Part shown: piece after piece, positions 7,986 through 17,272 of the stretch
Position numbering within the stretch: position 1 is the first letter of the stretch
Layout: the number at the start of each line of letters is the position of its first letter
DNA from: Bacteroidota bacterium
Lineage (GTDB): Bacteria; Bacteroidota; Bacteroidia; Cytophagales; Cyclobacteriaceae
Length of the DNA stretch: 64,000 bases
NCBI GenBank assembly: GCA_018266395.1
Contig: JAFEAM010000009.1
Coordinates: forward strand, 1-64,000
Direction: 5' to 3'
Made by a program: the position numbers and the translations under genes
The notes under the pieces: model-generated
Told to the model about the DNA's origin: nothing
Seen by the model: the letters and a program-made list of their open reading frames with translations, nothing else
Databases searched by the model: none

Positions 7986-10382
7986 ATGAGTTCCACTGCA
8001 AGCATGACTTTCGGCGCTGTTCATTCCATCCAAAGGATCCCATCCGGACTGATATGTTTATCAGAAAAAGGCAGCATCCGAATCCGCTTCTTTCAGGAAG
8101 AGGTAACTGAGTTAACCTATAGTCCTGACGGTATGTGGAACGATTTCTCGTATGCCGTTGTCGCCCAACCTGAAGACATTCCGGTCATTATTGAAGATGA
8201 TATTCATGTTGTCAGATTAATGAGCAGCCGGCTTCATGTTCATCTGCACAAGCATCAAGGGACCATCGCATTCCTGTTGCCTGACGGCTCACTCCTCAAC
8301 GAGGATGAACCAGGGCTTCCAGTATCCTACATCGGAACACAGGTGACCTGTTATAAAAAATTACAGGAAGGTGAACGGTTCATTGGCTTGGGAGAAAAAA
8401 CCGGTGCACTTGACCGTCGCGGACATGGATACCAGAATTGGAACACTGACGCCTACAGCTATCATGCCGGCACGGATCCTCTTTATTGCTCCATGCCATT
8501 TTATATGGGGCTTCACCACGGCAGGCAATACGGCATCTATCTCGACAACACGTTCAAGAGCTTCTTCAATTTTGGCGCCTCAAACAACCGCTTCTCGAGC
8601 TTCTCTGCCGAAGCAGGTGTGATGAAGTATTATTTCATGAGCGCACCGACTGTAGCGGCACTCATAACTCATTATACATGGCTCACCGGCAGAATTCCCC
8701 TACCCCCAAGGTGGAGCCTGGGCTATCAGCAATGCCGGTATAGTTATTATCCTGACAAGGAAGTACTGAGTACGGCCAGGACCTTCCGTGAAAAGGAGAT
8801 ACCCGCCGACGCCATTGTGATGGATATCCACTACATGGACCAGTACAAAATCTTTACCTGGGATAAGAAACACTTCCCAGACCCCCCTGCGCTTATCCGG
8901 CAGATCAAGGAGCTGGGGTTCGAGATTACCCTCATGTGCGATCCGGGGATCAAGACTGAGCCTGGTTATGAGCCCTATGATGATGGGGTACTTCAGGATG
9001 TTTTTGCAAAATATCCCGACGGCCAATACTACACCGGACAGGTATGGCCAGGCTGGTGCCACTTCCCCGACTTCACTAACCCCCGGACACGCGAATGGTG
9101 GAGAGAAAAACTCAAGGCTTACGCAGACCTTGGCGTTGAGGGGTACTGGAATGACATGAATGAAATTGCCACCTGGGGTAACATGATCCCGGAGAACATT
9201 GAATTCGACATGGACGGCCGGAAGTCCACCACCAGGGAAGCAAGAAATCTATACGGATTTCAAATGGCGAGAAGTACATATGAAGGAGCCATGTCCTTAT
9301 TTAATAACAGGAGGATATTTAACCTTACGAGGTCCGGCTTCTCCGGGGTTCAACGGTATTCGGCTGTATGGACAGGCGATAACGTGTCTTATGATGAGCA
9401 CATGATGCTTGGAATCCGCCTGGTCAACAGCCTTGGACTTACCGGTGTGGCCTTTGCCGGATATGACGTTGGCGGCTTTGTCGGAGAGGCCAGCACCAAA
9501 CTCTTTGCACGTTGGATTTCTATCGGGGCCCTGTCTCCATTCTTCAGGGGACACACCATGATCAATTCCAAAGACTCTGAGCCGTGGTCATTTGGTGAGG
9601 AAGTGGAGCAAATTGCAAGGAACTACATCCGGTTCAGGTACCAGCTGATGCCCTATCTCTACTCATTGTTTCACGAGGCCTCACAAACTGGAATGCCAGT
9701 TCAAAGATCTTTGGCCATCTCCTATGGGCACGACTGGCGAGTTTACCAGGGACATAGTCAGCAGCAGTACCTGTTTGGCCCTTTTATCATGGTGGCTCCT
9801 GTGGAAAGTCATAAGCAATTCCTGAAGATATTCTTCCCTCCCGGTGATTGGTACAGCTTGTTCGATGGCAGTCGCATCAAGGGCGACCAGGAACTGATAC
9901 TGGAGTGTCCCATTCACCGGCTTCCGGTTTTTGTTCATGGTGGTGCATTATTGCCCATGCAACGGCCGGTACAAAACACAAAAGAAACGGTCGATGAACT
10001 GATCTTGCATGTCTATGCCGGGGACAATGCAACCTCCTTCCTTTTCTATGACGATGATGGTGCCACACTTGACTATGCGAAAGGTGTATTTGCAAAGCGC
10101 ACCATAAAATACCTTCCCTCAGAAAGAAAGATCATCCTTTCAGCTTCCGAGGGTTCCTATCAGAGTCATTGCAAGACGCTCAAACTGATGCTACACGGTT
10201 TCGATTCCATAGGTCAAATTATGAGCAACGGTCAATCTTTTGAGGTTAAGGCAGACGTTCATTCCTTCTTTCTGCCCCTTGAAAAATATGATCCTATTCA
10301 TGATCCTGATTCTATGGGTGAAGAGCACATTCAGCACTCCACCATCCCTTACGTTTCCGCAGAGATTTTGATATCCTGGTAA
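7986..10382 (+). CDS. GH31 family alpha-glucosidase
   Basis: 798 residues. It has a GH31 N-terminal beta-sandwich, a (beta/alpha)8 barrel and C-terminal beta domains. The catalytic nucleophile is Asp390 in WNDMNE and the acid/base is Asp465 in WTGDN; both are diagnostic for GH31 hydrolases. Other barrel motifs include MDIHYMDQYKIFTWD and FFRGHTMINS. The family cuts non-reducing terminal alpha-glucosyl residues (maltose, isomaltose, dextrins) or related alpha-glycosides. No signal peptide is visible, so it is probably cytoplasmic and acts after transport. It follows the LacI gene behind an operator and precedes a sugar permease. The exact linkage preferred cannot be told from sequence. Confidence 0.94.
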   Translation: MSSTASMTFGAVHSIQRIPSGLICLSEKGSIRIRFFQEEVTELTYSPDGMWNDFSYAVVAQPEDIPVIIEDDIHVVRLMSSRLHVHLHKHQGTIAFLLPDGSLLNEDEPGLPVSYIGTQVTCYKKLQEGERFIGLGEKTGALDRRGHGYQNWNTDAYSYHAGTDPLYCSMPFYMGLHHGRQYGIYLDNTFKSFFNFGASNNRFSSFSAEAGVMKYYFMSAPTVAALITHYTWLTGRIPLPPRWSLGYQQCRYSYYPDKEVLSTARTFREKEIPADAIVMDIHYMDQYKIFTWDKKHFPDPPALIRQIKELGFEITLMCDPGIKTEPGYEPYDDGVLQDVFAKYPDGQYYTGQVWPGWCHFPDFTNPRTREWWREKLKAYADLGVEGYWNDMNEIATWGNMIPENIEFDMDGRKSTTREARNLYGFQMARSTYEGAMSLFNNRRIFNLTRSGFSGVQRYSAVWTGDNVSYDEHMMLGIRLVNSLGLTGVAFAGYDVGGFVGEASTKLFARWISIGALSPFFRGHTMINSKDSEPWSFGEEVEQIARNYIRFRYQLMPYLYSLFHEASQTGMPVQRSLAISYGHDWRVYQGHSQQQYLFGPFIMVAPVESHKQFLKIFFPPGDWYSLFDGSRIKGDQELILECPIHRLPVFVHGGALLPMQRPVQNTKETVDELILHVYAGDNATSFLFYDDDGATLDYAKGVFAKRTIKYLPSERKIILSASEGSYQSHCKTLKLMLHGFDSIGQIMSNGQSFEVKADVHSFFLPLEKYDPIHDPDSMGEEHIQHSTIPYVSAEILISW

Positions 10383-10471
10383 AAAGGTGTCCATCCCACT
10401 TCGTTCGTTGGCATTCTCTTCAATATTGCAGACCTTCGTCTCCATACGAAAAACAAACTTCTTGTTGGTAA

Positions 10472-11992
10472 ATGAGTGTTACTAAGCCCCGCCTTTCCTT
10501 CCGGCAGATATGGAACATGAGCTTCGGATTCCTTGGAATCCAGTTTGGGTTTGCGCTTCAGAATGCCAACACCAGCAGGATATTCGAAACACTGGGTGCA
10601 GAAACCAACAGGCTTGCCCTCTTTTGGCTGGCAGCCCCTGTTACAGGTCTTCTTATTCAACCCATTATCGGCTTTTACTCAGACAGGACCTGGCATCCCA
10701 CCTGGGGAAGGAGACGGCCTTATTTTGCCATTGGAGCACTGCTGGCTTCGTTGGCATTGTGTACCATGCCCAACTCTTCGGCACTCTGGATGGCAGTCGG
10801 CGTGCTATGGATCATGGACGCTTCCATCAACATCAGCATGGAGCCCTTCCGCGCCTTCGTTGGTGACATGCTTCCCCCTGAGCAACGTACCACAGGGTTT
10901 GCCATGCAGAGCTTCTTTATTGGTACCGGTGCAATTGTTGCCTCTTTTCTGCCCACCATTTTCAAGGAGTGGTTTGGTATCTCCAATGTTGGTGCAGAAG
11001 CAGGGTCAATACCGGACTCTGTGAAATACTCCTTCTATGTAGGTGCGTTCATGTTGTTCGTCACCGTCATGTGGACCGTGTTCAGCACAAAGGAATATCC
11101 GCCAGCGCCAGGAGATCAGGAAAATCTCAGAAACAGGGAGAAAAGGCAGATTGAAAACGAATCCGGTTTCAGAACCAGGTTCAACAAACTGGGCGCATCA
11201 TTGTGCGGCACGGGAATTGTTTTCACTCTCATCGTGCTCTATTTCGGTTTGGAAAAAGAACTATATGTATTGGCCCTGGGGCTTATCGTTTTCGGGATTG
11301 TCTTCCTGCTGGCTGGCGATTACATCCGGCAGGGAAGATCGTACCTTGGATTCGTTCACATCGCCAAAGACTTCATCACCATGCCAAGGACGATGGTCCA
11401 GTTGGCTTACGTTCAGTTCTTTTCATGGTTTGCGTTGTTTGCCATGTGGATCTATACAACTTCTGCAGTTACCAGTTACATTTTTGGTTCCTCCGACCCT
11501 ACCACCAGCGCCTACAATAACGGCGCCGACCTGGTGGGAAATCTTTTTGGCGTGTACAACGGCATCGCCGCGCTTGCCGCCCTAATCCTCCCCTATCTGG
11601 CTAAAGTGACCAGCAGGAGGATCACCCACATGATCGCACTTTCCATTGGCGGCAGCGGACTGATATCATTTGTTTTTATTTCCGATCCTGTCTGGCTCTG
11701 GCTTTCGATGGTGGCAGTTGGTATCGCATGGGCAAGCATCCTGTCGATACCCTACGCCATGCTCTCAGGTTCCCTGCCACCCCAGAAAATGGGATACTAT
11801 ATGGGAGTCTTTAATTTCTTTATTGTAATCCCGCAGATTATTGCAGGAACAGTATTGGGATTCCTGCTCACCCACCTGTTCCACGGACAATCCATTTACA
11901 TTCTTGTCACCGGAGGTATTTCGATGATATTTGCCGGGATCCTCTGCCTTCGCGTCCAGGATGCTGAAGAGGTTGTCCTGAAAGGTCATTAA
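10472..11992 (+). CDS. SLC45/GPH-type MFS sugar transporter
   Basis: 506 residues with about 12 membrane segments. The loop between helices 2 and 3 reads SDRTWHPTWGRRRPYF; the WGRRRP motif is characteristic of the SLC45/plant sucrose-transporter branch of MFS, whose bacterial members carry maltose, sucrose or other alpha-glucosides with protons. The N-terminal NANTSRIFETLGA also fits this group. It starts 89 bp after the GH31 stop with no terminator between, so co-transcription is likely. In the locus it would move the disaccharide from periplasm to cytoplasm for the GH31 enzyme. Substrate is inferred. Confidence 0.9.
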   Translation: MSVTKPRLSFRQIWNMSFGFLGIQFGFALQNANTSRIFETLGAETNRLALFWLAAPVTGLLIQPIIGFYSDRTWHPTWGRRRPYFAIGALLASLALCTMPNSSALWMAVGVLWIMDASINISMEPFRAFVGDMLPPEQRTTGFAMQSFFIGTGAIVASFLPTIFKEWFGISNVGAEAGSIPDSVKYSFYVGAFMLFVTVMWTVFSTKEYPPAPGDQENLRNREKRQIENESGFRTRFNKLGASLCGTGIVFTLIVLYFGLEKELYVLALGLIVFGIVFLLAGDYIRQGRSYLGFVHIAKDFITMPRTMVQLAYVQFFSWFALFAMWIYTTSAVTSYIFGSSDPTTSAYNNGADLVGNLFGVYNGIAALAALILPYLAKVTSRRITHMIALSIGGSGLISFVFISDPVWLWLSMVAVGIAWASILSIPYAMLSGSLPPQKMGYYMGVFNFFIVIPQIIAGTVLGFLLTHLFHGQSIYILVTGGISMIFAGILCLRVQDAEEVVLKGH

Positions 11993-12017
11993 AACACAAC
12001 TGATGCTATCCAATGCT

Positions 12018-13115
12018 ATGAACCGAATTCTTGTACTGATTCTCTCTTTGTTCGTTCTCGATTCTTGCAGTTCAGGAAAAGCTGCACTGAAGAAAGGCGA
12101 CTACTATGATGCTGTGATGGAAGCTGTCCAACGGTTGCGAGAGAGCCCTGACCACAAGAAGGCAAGGGCCGTGCTTCAGCAGGGATACCCGATGGCTATC
12201 CAGTATATAGACAACAATATCCAGAATCAGATCACAGCGGATGCGCCTGACAAATGGCGCAATGCGGTTAAGGGTTATCAGCAAATCAATTACCTCAGCG
12301 ATCAGATCAAAACATCACCTGGTGCCCTCAAAGTGATACCCAATCCAACCACCAGATACAAGGAGCTTGCCGATGCAAAGGGGAAGGCCGCTGACGAGAG
12401 CTACAATGACGGTATCAACTACCTCATGAAGAACACACGCGACGATGCCAAGACCGCCTACTTTGACTTCAAGGAATCAAACGACCTGGTCCCCGGTTTC
12501 AGGGAATCCATTGAAATGATGAATCAGGCTGAATTCGTTGCCACCCTTCGAGTTGCATATGAGCTGATTAATAACTCCAACTATAACTACACGATGGAGC
12601 CTGTCATCAACTCGCTTAGAAGGCAGTTCCTCTCCTTCAAACCCATAGCGCAAAAGGACACCGTGCCTCCGCATCAGAACCTTCGGCTCATTTTCAACGG
12701 CTACCGGCAGGATAATGTAGCCAGCGTTACGAGCTACGTTGAAACTCCATCAAGGGATGTGAAGGTGGGTGAAAAGAAAGGTGCCGACGGCAAGACGCAG
12801 GATGTAATGCAGAATGTAACAGCCAGAGTCACTATCTACAGAAAAACCAAGCGAGGCTATAGCAATGCCAACCTTACCATAACGGACGCCTCCAGCGGTG
12901 CCACACTGGCAAATCAGGCCGTGGAAGGCCAGTCTGTATGGCAATGGGAATGGGCCACTTACAGTGGAGACCAGCGCGCCCTTACCAGCACCCATCAGAA
13001 CTTAATCGGACGAAGGGATATGAACCCCAATGATCAGGATCTGTTTAACCAGGCCCTGAACAACCTGTCCCAGAACCTGAGAGGAAACCTCCAGGGTTTT
13101 TATAGCAAGTATTGA
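12018..13115 (+). CDS. Hypothetical lipoprotein
   Basis: I chose ATG 12018 because it gives a compact lipoprotein signal ending at Cys17 (LFVLDSC); an upstream ATG at 12003 would add five residues. The protein has 365 residues. The N-terminal half looks helical and TPR-like (KGDYYDAVMEAVQRLRESPDHKKARAVLQQGY), the C-terminal half is beta-rich. A WQWEWATYSGD motif stands near residue 310. I do not recognise a named family. It follows the transporter by 25 bp, so it may be read through from the sugar operon, but nothing ties it to sugar uptake. It is probably anchored in the inner or outer membrane facing the periplasm. Confidence 0.8.
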   Translation: MNRILVLILSLFVLDSCSSGKAALKKGDYYDAVMEAVQRLRESPDHKKARAVLQQGYPMAIQYIDNNIQNQITADAPDKWRNAVKGYQQINYLSDQIKTSPGALKVIPNPTTRYKELADAKGKAADESYNDGINYLMKNTRDDAKTAYFDFKESNDLVPGFRESIEMMNQAEFVATLRVAYELINNSNYNYTMEPVINSLRRQFLSFKPIAQKDTVPPHQNLRLIFNGYRQDNVASVTSYVETPSRDVKVGEKKGADGKTQDVMQNVTARVTIYRKTKRGYSNANLTITDASSGATLANQAVEGQSVWQWEWATYSGDQRALTSTHQNLIGRRDMNPNDQDLFNQALNNLSQNLRGNLQGFYSKY

Positions 13116-13228
13116 AAAGGCCTCGCTTATAATCCCCCTTCTCACGTCAGGTTTCGCTCCGGGAGATCTGATCAACTACATTCGTAAAACCATTTTGAGG
13201 CTGAATCAGTTATTATGTCAATTTGGTT

Positions 13229-13852
13229 ATGAAAACAATCATGATACTGTCCATGATGCTGATCAACCTGGCAGCGATGGGCCAAAAAGGTAATTCTCAA
13301 CCCATGAATGCAACAACCGCCGGATTGAAGCAGGCCACTTTTGGAGGTGGCTGTTTCTGGTGTACCGAAGCAGTGTTTCTTGATGTCAAAGGTGTGTCCA
13401 AAGTGCAGTCAGGCTATTCCGGCGGAACCGTTAAGAACCCCAGCTATAAAGAAGTGTGTACCGGTCTAACCGGACATGCCGAGGTGATTCAGATTACTTT
13501 TGATCCTCGTGTCGTGTCCTATGAAGATTTACTTGAAATCTTCTGGAATACCCATGACCCCACTACGCTTAACAGGCAGGGTGCCGATGAGGGAACCCAG
13601 TACAGGTCCGTCATCTTCTATCACGATGAAGAGCAGAAGAATATTGCTCTGGCGTATAAAAAGCAACTGGAAGCATCCCACCTCTATAAGGATCCGATTG
13701 TTACGGAAATAAGCCCGCTCAGGAACTTCTTTGTCGCAGAGGATTACCATCAGAACTACTTCGCACTCAATCAAAATCAGCCGTATTGCCAGTATGTGAT
13801 TCGGCCCAAAGTGGAGAAGTTCAAGAAGCACTTTGAGGCGAAACTGAAGTAA
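13229..13852 (+). CDS. msrA: Peptide methionine sulfoxide reductase MsrA, probably exported
   Basis: 207 residues from ATG 13229; an in-frame TTG lies two codons earlier. The MsrA signature GCFWC carries catalytic Cys42, and EDYHQNYF and QPYCQY near the C-terminus are family motifs, the latter with a resolving cysteine. The enzyme reduces the S-form of methionine sulfoxide in proteins. The first 20 residues are hydrophobic and end AAMGQ, like a signal peptide, so the protein is probably periplasmic and repairs envelope proteins. It stands alone between unrelated genes and is followed by a hairpin terminator at 13950-13980. Confidence 0.95.
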   Translation: MKTIMILSMMLINLAAMGQKGNSQPMNATTAGLKQATFGGGCFWCTEAVFLDVKGVSKVQSGYSGGTVKNPSYKEVCTGLTGHAEVIQITFDPRVVSYEDLLEIFWNTHDPTTLNRQGADEGTQYRSVIFYHDEEQKNIALAYKKQLEASHLYKDPIVTEISPLRNFFVAEDYHQNYFALNQNQPYCQYVIRPKVEKFKKHFEAKLK

Positions 13853-13949
13853 TTCAATCCAGGATATTTTTTCAGTACCGGGCAACCTTTAAGGCCACCA
13901 CTGCGTTATGTAATTAGAGTAAATCTCTCATAGGTTTAGGTTTAGGTAC

Positions 13950-13980
13950 AAAATACCCCGGCAGCCGGTCGGGGTATTTT
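13950..13980 (+). terminator. Hairpin terminator downstream of msrA
   Basis: Perfect 11-bp stem AAAATACCCCG / CGGGGTATTTT with a nine-base loop. The T-run is inside the stem, and only a short T-rich stretch follows. It lies about 100 bp past the msrA stop and before the amidotransferase gene. Confidence 0.7.
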
Positions 13981-13986
13981 GCTTTA

Positions 13987-14000
13987 TGGCCAATTGGCCA
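13987..14000. repeat. 14-bp perfect palindrome in amidotransferase leader
   Basis: TGGCCAATTGGCCA is a perfect palindrome 70 bp before the chosen amidotransferase start. Its 10-bp core GCCAATTGGC recurs at 42518-42527 upstream of parE. It may be a protein-binding site or chance. Confidence 0.35.
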
Positions 14001-14069
14001 AAGATCCTTCGGGATGGCGTCTCGTTCCACCTTGCTGAATTTCATATATTGGTCTTAAAACCCAATGAC

Positions 14070-14924
14070 ATGTGCAGACTGATGGCCTACAAAGGCACTC
14101 CCATTGTAATTGACAATCTTCTATACAAGCCGAACAACTCACTTATCAATCAGAGTTTACATGCCCGGGAAATAGAAGAGCCCTTGAATGGCGATGGGTT
14201 TGGACTTGGATGGTACGTTCCGGAGGTGAACAATGAGCCGGTAACCTTTGTTTCAGTTAACCCTGCCTGGAGCAACCGGAACCTCAGGAATCTCGCACCC
14301 AAGATCAAAACAGACTGCCTTGTTGCCCATGTGCGCGCCGCCAGTGTGGGCGAAGTTTCGGAATCGAATTGTCACCCGTTCCAATACAAGAATCTCCTTA
14401 TGGCCCACAACGGGGGGATAGAAGACTTTTCGCTGGTGAAACGTAAAATCAGAGATCCACTCAGCAATGAACTTTACAACTGGATCAAAGGTCAGACAGA
14501 CTCCGAACATATTTTTGCATACTTCCTGCACCATCTTACCCATCACCACCGGATCATAGATACCAACGCAGTTGCCGATTCCTTTGAGGCAACCTTTAGT
14601 TTTGTACAGCAACTTATGGCCGAAGCCGGTATCAAGGAACCAGCTTACCTTAACATGGTGGTCACCAACGGGCTATTTATCGTTGCCACGCGGTGGGTGT
14701 CGGATCCAAACGAAGAACCCCTGACCATGTATCATTCGGAAGGAAGCAGGTATGTGGTGGAAGACGGTGTAACCCGTCTTGAAGCACCTGAAGACGACGA
14801 TCATGCCGTCCTTGTGGTATCGGAGAAATTGACAGATGGACCCGAGTGGACCCTCATCCCGAAGAATCACCTGGTCATGGTGGAGCAAAATCTCAACGTA
14901 CGAATAAGGGCCATCAAAGCGTGA
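14070..14924 (+). CDS. Class II glutamine amidotransferase (EgtC/YafJ type)
   Basis: The start is set at ATG 14070 because class II glutamine amidotransferases need Cys2 as the N-terminal nucleophile, and the protein then begins MCRLMAYKG. An in-frame ATG at 13986 would bury this cysteine. The protein has 284 residues. NGDGFGLGWY, the RAAS(V)GEVSESNCHPF region and LMAHNG are family motifs for the glutaminase site. The enzyme releases ammonia from glutamine or a gamma-glutamyl compound. No synthetase domain is fused and none is adjacent, so the acceptor reaction is unknown. Relatives include YafJ and EgtC. Confidence 0.9.
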   Translation: MCRLMAYKGTPIVIDNLLYKPNNSLINQSLHAREIEEPLNGDGFGLGWYVPEVNNEPVTFVSVNPAWSNRNLRNLAPKIKTDCLVAHVRAASVGEVSESNCHPFQYKNLLMAHNGGIEDFSLVKRKIRDPLSNELYNWIKGQTDSEHIFAYFLHHLTHHHRIIDTNAVADSFEATFSFVQQLMAEAGIKEPAYLNMVVTNGLFIVATRWVSDPNEEPLTMYHSEGSRYVVEDGVTRLEAPEDDDHAVLVVSEKLTDGPEWTLIPKNHLVMVEQNLNVRIRAIKA

Positions 14925-14933
14925 TGCGTTTTT

Positions 14934-14955
14934 GATAAGTTTGCGGAAACTTATC
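14934..14955 (+). promoter_or_regulatory. lhgO promoter element embedded in a palindrome
   Basis: TAAGTTTG at 14936-14943 matches the Bacteroidota -7 consensus TAnnTTTG. It sits inside an inverted repeat with 9-bp arms GATAAGTTT (14934-14942) and AAACTTATC (14947-14955) around GCGG, ending five bases before the TTG start of lhgO. The overlap suggests an operator. Confidence 0.55.
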
Positions 14956-14960
14956 CAGGA

Positions 14961-16151
14961 TTGAAATCTGACGTTATCGTTATTGGCGGAGGGATCGTTG
15001 GGCTTGCCACCGCTCTGCAACTCAAAAATGTTCAGCCGGATCTTTCCATTGTGCTGATCGAGAAGGAAACGGAACTTGCCAAACACCAGACCGGGAACAA
15101 CAGCGGCGTCATTCACTCCGGCATCTACTACAAACCCGGTAGCCTTAAGGCCGTCAATTGCATTCATGGCTATCATCTGCTCGTCGACTTCTGCCAAGTG
15201 AACCAGGTTCCGTTTGACATCTGTGGAAAGATTATTGTCGCAACTGAACCACATGAACTCCCCCAATTGAATGTGCTGTATGACCGTGGCATTCAGAATG
15301 GCCTGGAGGGACTGCGCAAATTATCAGCCGCTGAGCTGAAAGAATATGAACCCCATGTGGCAGGACTTGCCGGAATTCATGTGCCTCAAACCGGCATTGT
15401 AGATTACAGACTTGTAGCCGCCAAATATGGCGAGCTGCTCAGAAATCTTGGCGTGACATTGCACTTGGGTGAGAGCGCGCTTTCGATACATGGAGACACG
15501 GTTGTCACTTCGAAAACATCGTACGAGGGAAAGCTAATTATCAACTGCGCCGGATTGTATTCAGACAAGGTCGCTGCCATGACGGTTCCGGATCTGTCGG
15601 TTCGCATCATTCCGTTCCGCGGTGAATACTACAAACTGCGGAAAGACCGGGAAAACCTGGTCCGGAACCTTATCTATCCGGTACCCGATCCCAACTTTCC
15701 TTTCCTCGGTGTGCACTTTACCAGGATGGCAAGAGGAGGAGTGGAAGCAGGCCCCAATGCGGTACTTGCTTTTCGCAGGGAGGGCTATCGCAAGTCAGAT
15801 ATTCATCTCGGCGAATTGACAGAATCTCTGGCCTGGCCGGGTTTCCAGAAGGTTGCCAAAAAATACTGGCGGACAGGATTTGGGGAAATGTACCGATCCT
15901 TCTCCAAACATGCGTTCACGAAGGCCTTGCAAAAACTTGTGCCGGAAATCCAAATGGAAGACCTGGTTGAAGGCGGCGCCGGTGTCCGCGCCCAGGCATG
16001 TGACCGCAACGGGGGACTTGTGGATGATTTCCTTATCCTGGAATCTGAAAACGCAATCAATGTATGCAATGCTCCATCTCCGGCAGCTACCTCCTCGCTA
16101 GCCATCGGTGAAACCGTTGCAAAACTTGCATTGAAAAGATTAAAAAAATGA
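14961..16151 (+). CDS. lhgO: L-2-hydroxyglutarate oxidase/dehydrogenase
   Basis: 396 residues, with start at TTG 14961; no ATG is available before the FAD-binding motif. The dinucleotide-binding motif GGGIVG is at residues 9-14. The LhgO/YgaF-family stretch KHQTGNNSGVIHSGIYYKPG follows, and the C-terminus has GGAGVRAQACDRNGGLVDDF. The enzyme oxidises L-2-hydroxyglutarate to 2-oxoglutarate with FAD and passes electrons to the membrane quinone pool, repairing a side product of central metabolism. A -7 promoter box inside a palindrome lies just upstream. It converges end to end with the Rieske oxygenase gene, with no bases between the stop codons. Confidence 0.93.
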   Translation: MKSDVIVIGGGIVGLATALQLKNVQPDLSIVLIEKETELAKHQTGNNSGVIHSGIYYKPGSLKAVNCIHGYHLLVDFCQVNQVPFDICGKIIVATEPHELPQLNVLYDRGIQNGLEGLRKLSAAELKEYEPHVAGLAGIHVPQTGIVDYRLVAAKYGELLRNLGVTLHLGESALSIHGDTVVTSKTSYEGKLIINCAGLYSDKVAAMTVPDLSVRIIPFRGEYYKLRKDRENLVRNLIYPVPDPNFPFLGVHFTRMARGGVEAGPNAVLAFRREGYRKSDIHLGELTESLAWPGFQKVAKKYWRTGFGEMYRSFSKHAFTKALQKLVPEIQMEDLVEGGAGVRAQACDRNGGLVDDFLILESENAINVCNAPSPAATSSLAIGETVAKLALKRLKK

Positions 16152-17204
16152 TCAGGTGACCCAGTGCAGGGTTTCCGATTTCAATGGGTTGCGGAAAGGC
16201 ACCGATTGCTCCTGCGCGGCATACCATTGCTTCTTCAACTCATAATACCACCTTGCCTGCGCATCGGGCTCGCCGACCAACATTAACGGGGGGTCGTTTT
16301 TCAACCCGTCAGCCAGTTTGTTGAACACACCCACATCCTGCCCGATGAATGTCCGGCCAAGGCGCTTGAGCGGCCACCAAAGCCATCGCGTTATGCCCAG
16401 TGTAGAATAGAAGAACTGATTCAACTCAGTGTGCTGATCGTCTATCGGAGTAAGTGTAGTCATGGAAATTACCTTATGGCGGCTGCCCACTGAAATATGT
16501 TCCAGGCGATTGCCGGGTATTTCAAAGAAGATTTCCGTAGACACATCTCCTTTCAGAACCTTGTAACCCTTTGAATTGGCAGATGGGGCATGCCGTACCA
16601 TCTTGAATCCCAAATCTGTAGGTTCAAAATTTTTTGTCTTTAGCTTCAGCGACTTTGCCGAACGCCAAAACCATGATTGATGCACAAAAGTGACGTGGGC
16701 CGGATCAATCAGACCGATGACGGAGTGATCGATGTTAGTGGGAAGGACTATGGACTCAACATGCCGAAATTGCTCTGATGATGCCAGGTGAAGGTCGGGC
16801 GGATTTCGCTGCGGGTCTGCCTGCGATCCCTTTTCGGGGATGTAAACCCATATCATATTGTTGACCTCCCTCACGTGGAATTTCGGGGCCTTGATCTTTG
16901 TAATGTCTGCTTTACTGTCGGGCGGCAATGCCGGAATTTTCCTGCAAATCCCCTGCGAGTCAAACTCCCATCCATGATAGCAGCACTGAATGTTTCCGTT
17001 GTCCAGCACATGACCTGTCGACAAAGGCACACCCCGGTGCGGGCAATTGTCGCGGAGGGCAAATGGGGTACCTGATGTATCCCTGCCAAACACCATCTTT
17101 TCGTTTGCAATCTGGCGATGAATCAGTTGCCCCTTGGGAAGGGCTTCGCCTGCCAGGGCGAGATACCAAATATTGCGAAGAATGAGATCCTTGCTTTCAG
17201 CCAT
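16152..17204 (-). CDS. Rieske [2Fe-2S] non-heme iron oxygenase, VanA/ring-hydroxylase type
   Basis: 350 residues. The N-terminal Rieske domain has the ligands Cys54-x-His56 and Cys74-x-x-His77 (CPHRG, CCYHGW). The C-terminal domain carries the mononuclear iron motif DPAHVTFVH (2-His-1-carboxylate). These enzymes hydroxylate or demethylate aromatic and other ring compounds using O2 and electrons from a reductase. The length and single-subunit layout resemble vanillate O-demethylase oxygenase (VanA) and related sterol or chlorophyll-type oxygenases. No ferredoxin or reductase gene is nearby, so the electron donor and substrate are unknown. A RidA-family gene lies 68 bp upstream on the same strand. 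Confidence 0.9.
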   Translation of the reverse strand: MAESKDLILRNIWYLALAGEALPKGQLIHRQIANEKMVFGRDTSGTPFALRDNCPHRGVPLSTGHVLDNGNIQCCYHGWEFDSQGICRKIPALPPDSKADITKIKAPKFHVREVNNMIWVYIPEKGSQADPQRNPPDLHLASSEQFRHVESIVLPTNIDHSVIGLIDPAHVTFVHQSWFWRSAKSLKLKTKNFEPTDLGFKMVRHAPSANSKGYKVLKGDVSTEIFFEIPGNRLEHISVGSRHKVISMTTLTPIDDQHTELNQFFYSTLGITRWLWWPLKRLGRTFIGQDVGVFNKLADGLKNDPPLMLVGEPDAQARWYYELKKQWYAAQEQSVPFRNPLKSETLHWVT

Positions 17205-17272
17205 TCAGGAAAGAAAATTAGAGACACAAGTTTAGCACATATTGGTGACAGCCCTTCATGATCTTAGTCAGT

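Noticed and set aside
13928..13949. Three copies of a TAGGTT-like unit
   Set aside because: Too short and imperfect to be a meaningful tandem repeat.
13986..14069. Longer N-terminus for the class II amidotransferase
   Set aside because: It would bury Cys2, the catalytic nucleophile, and it contains the palindrome TGGCCAATTGGCCA at its beginning.
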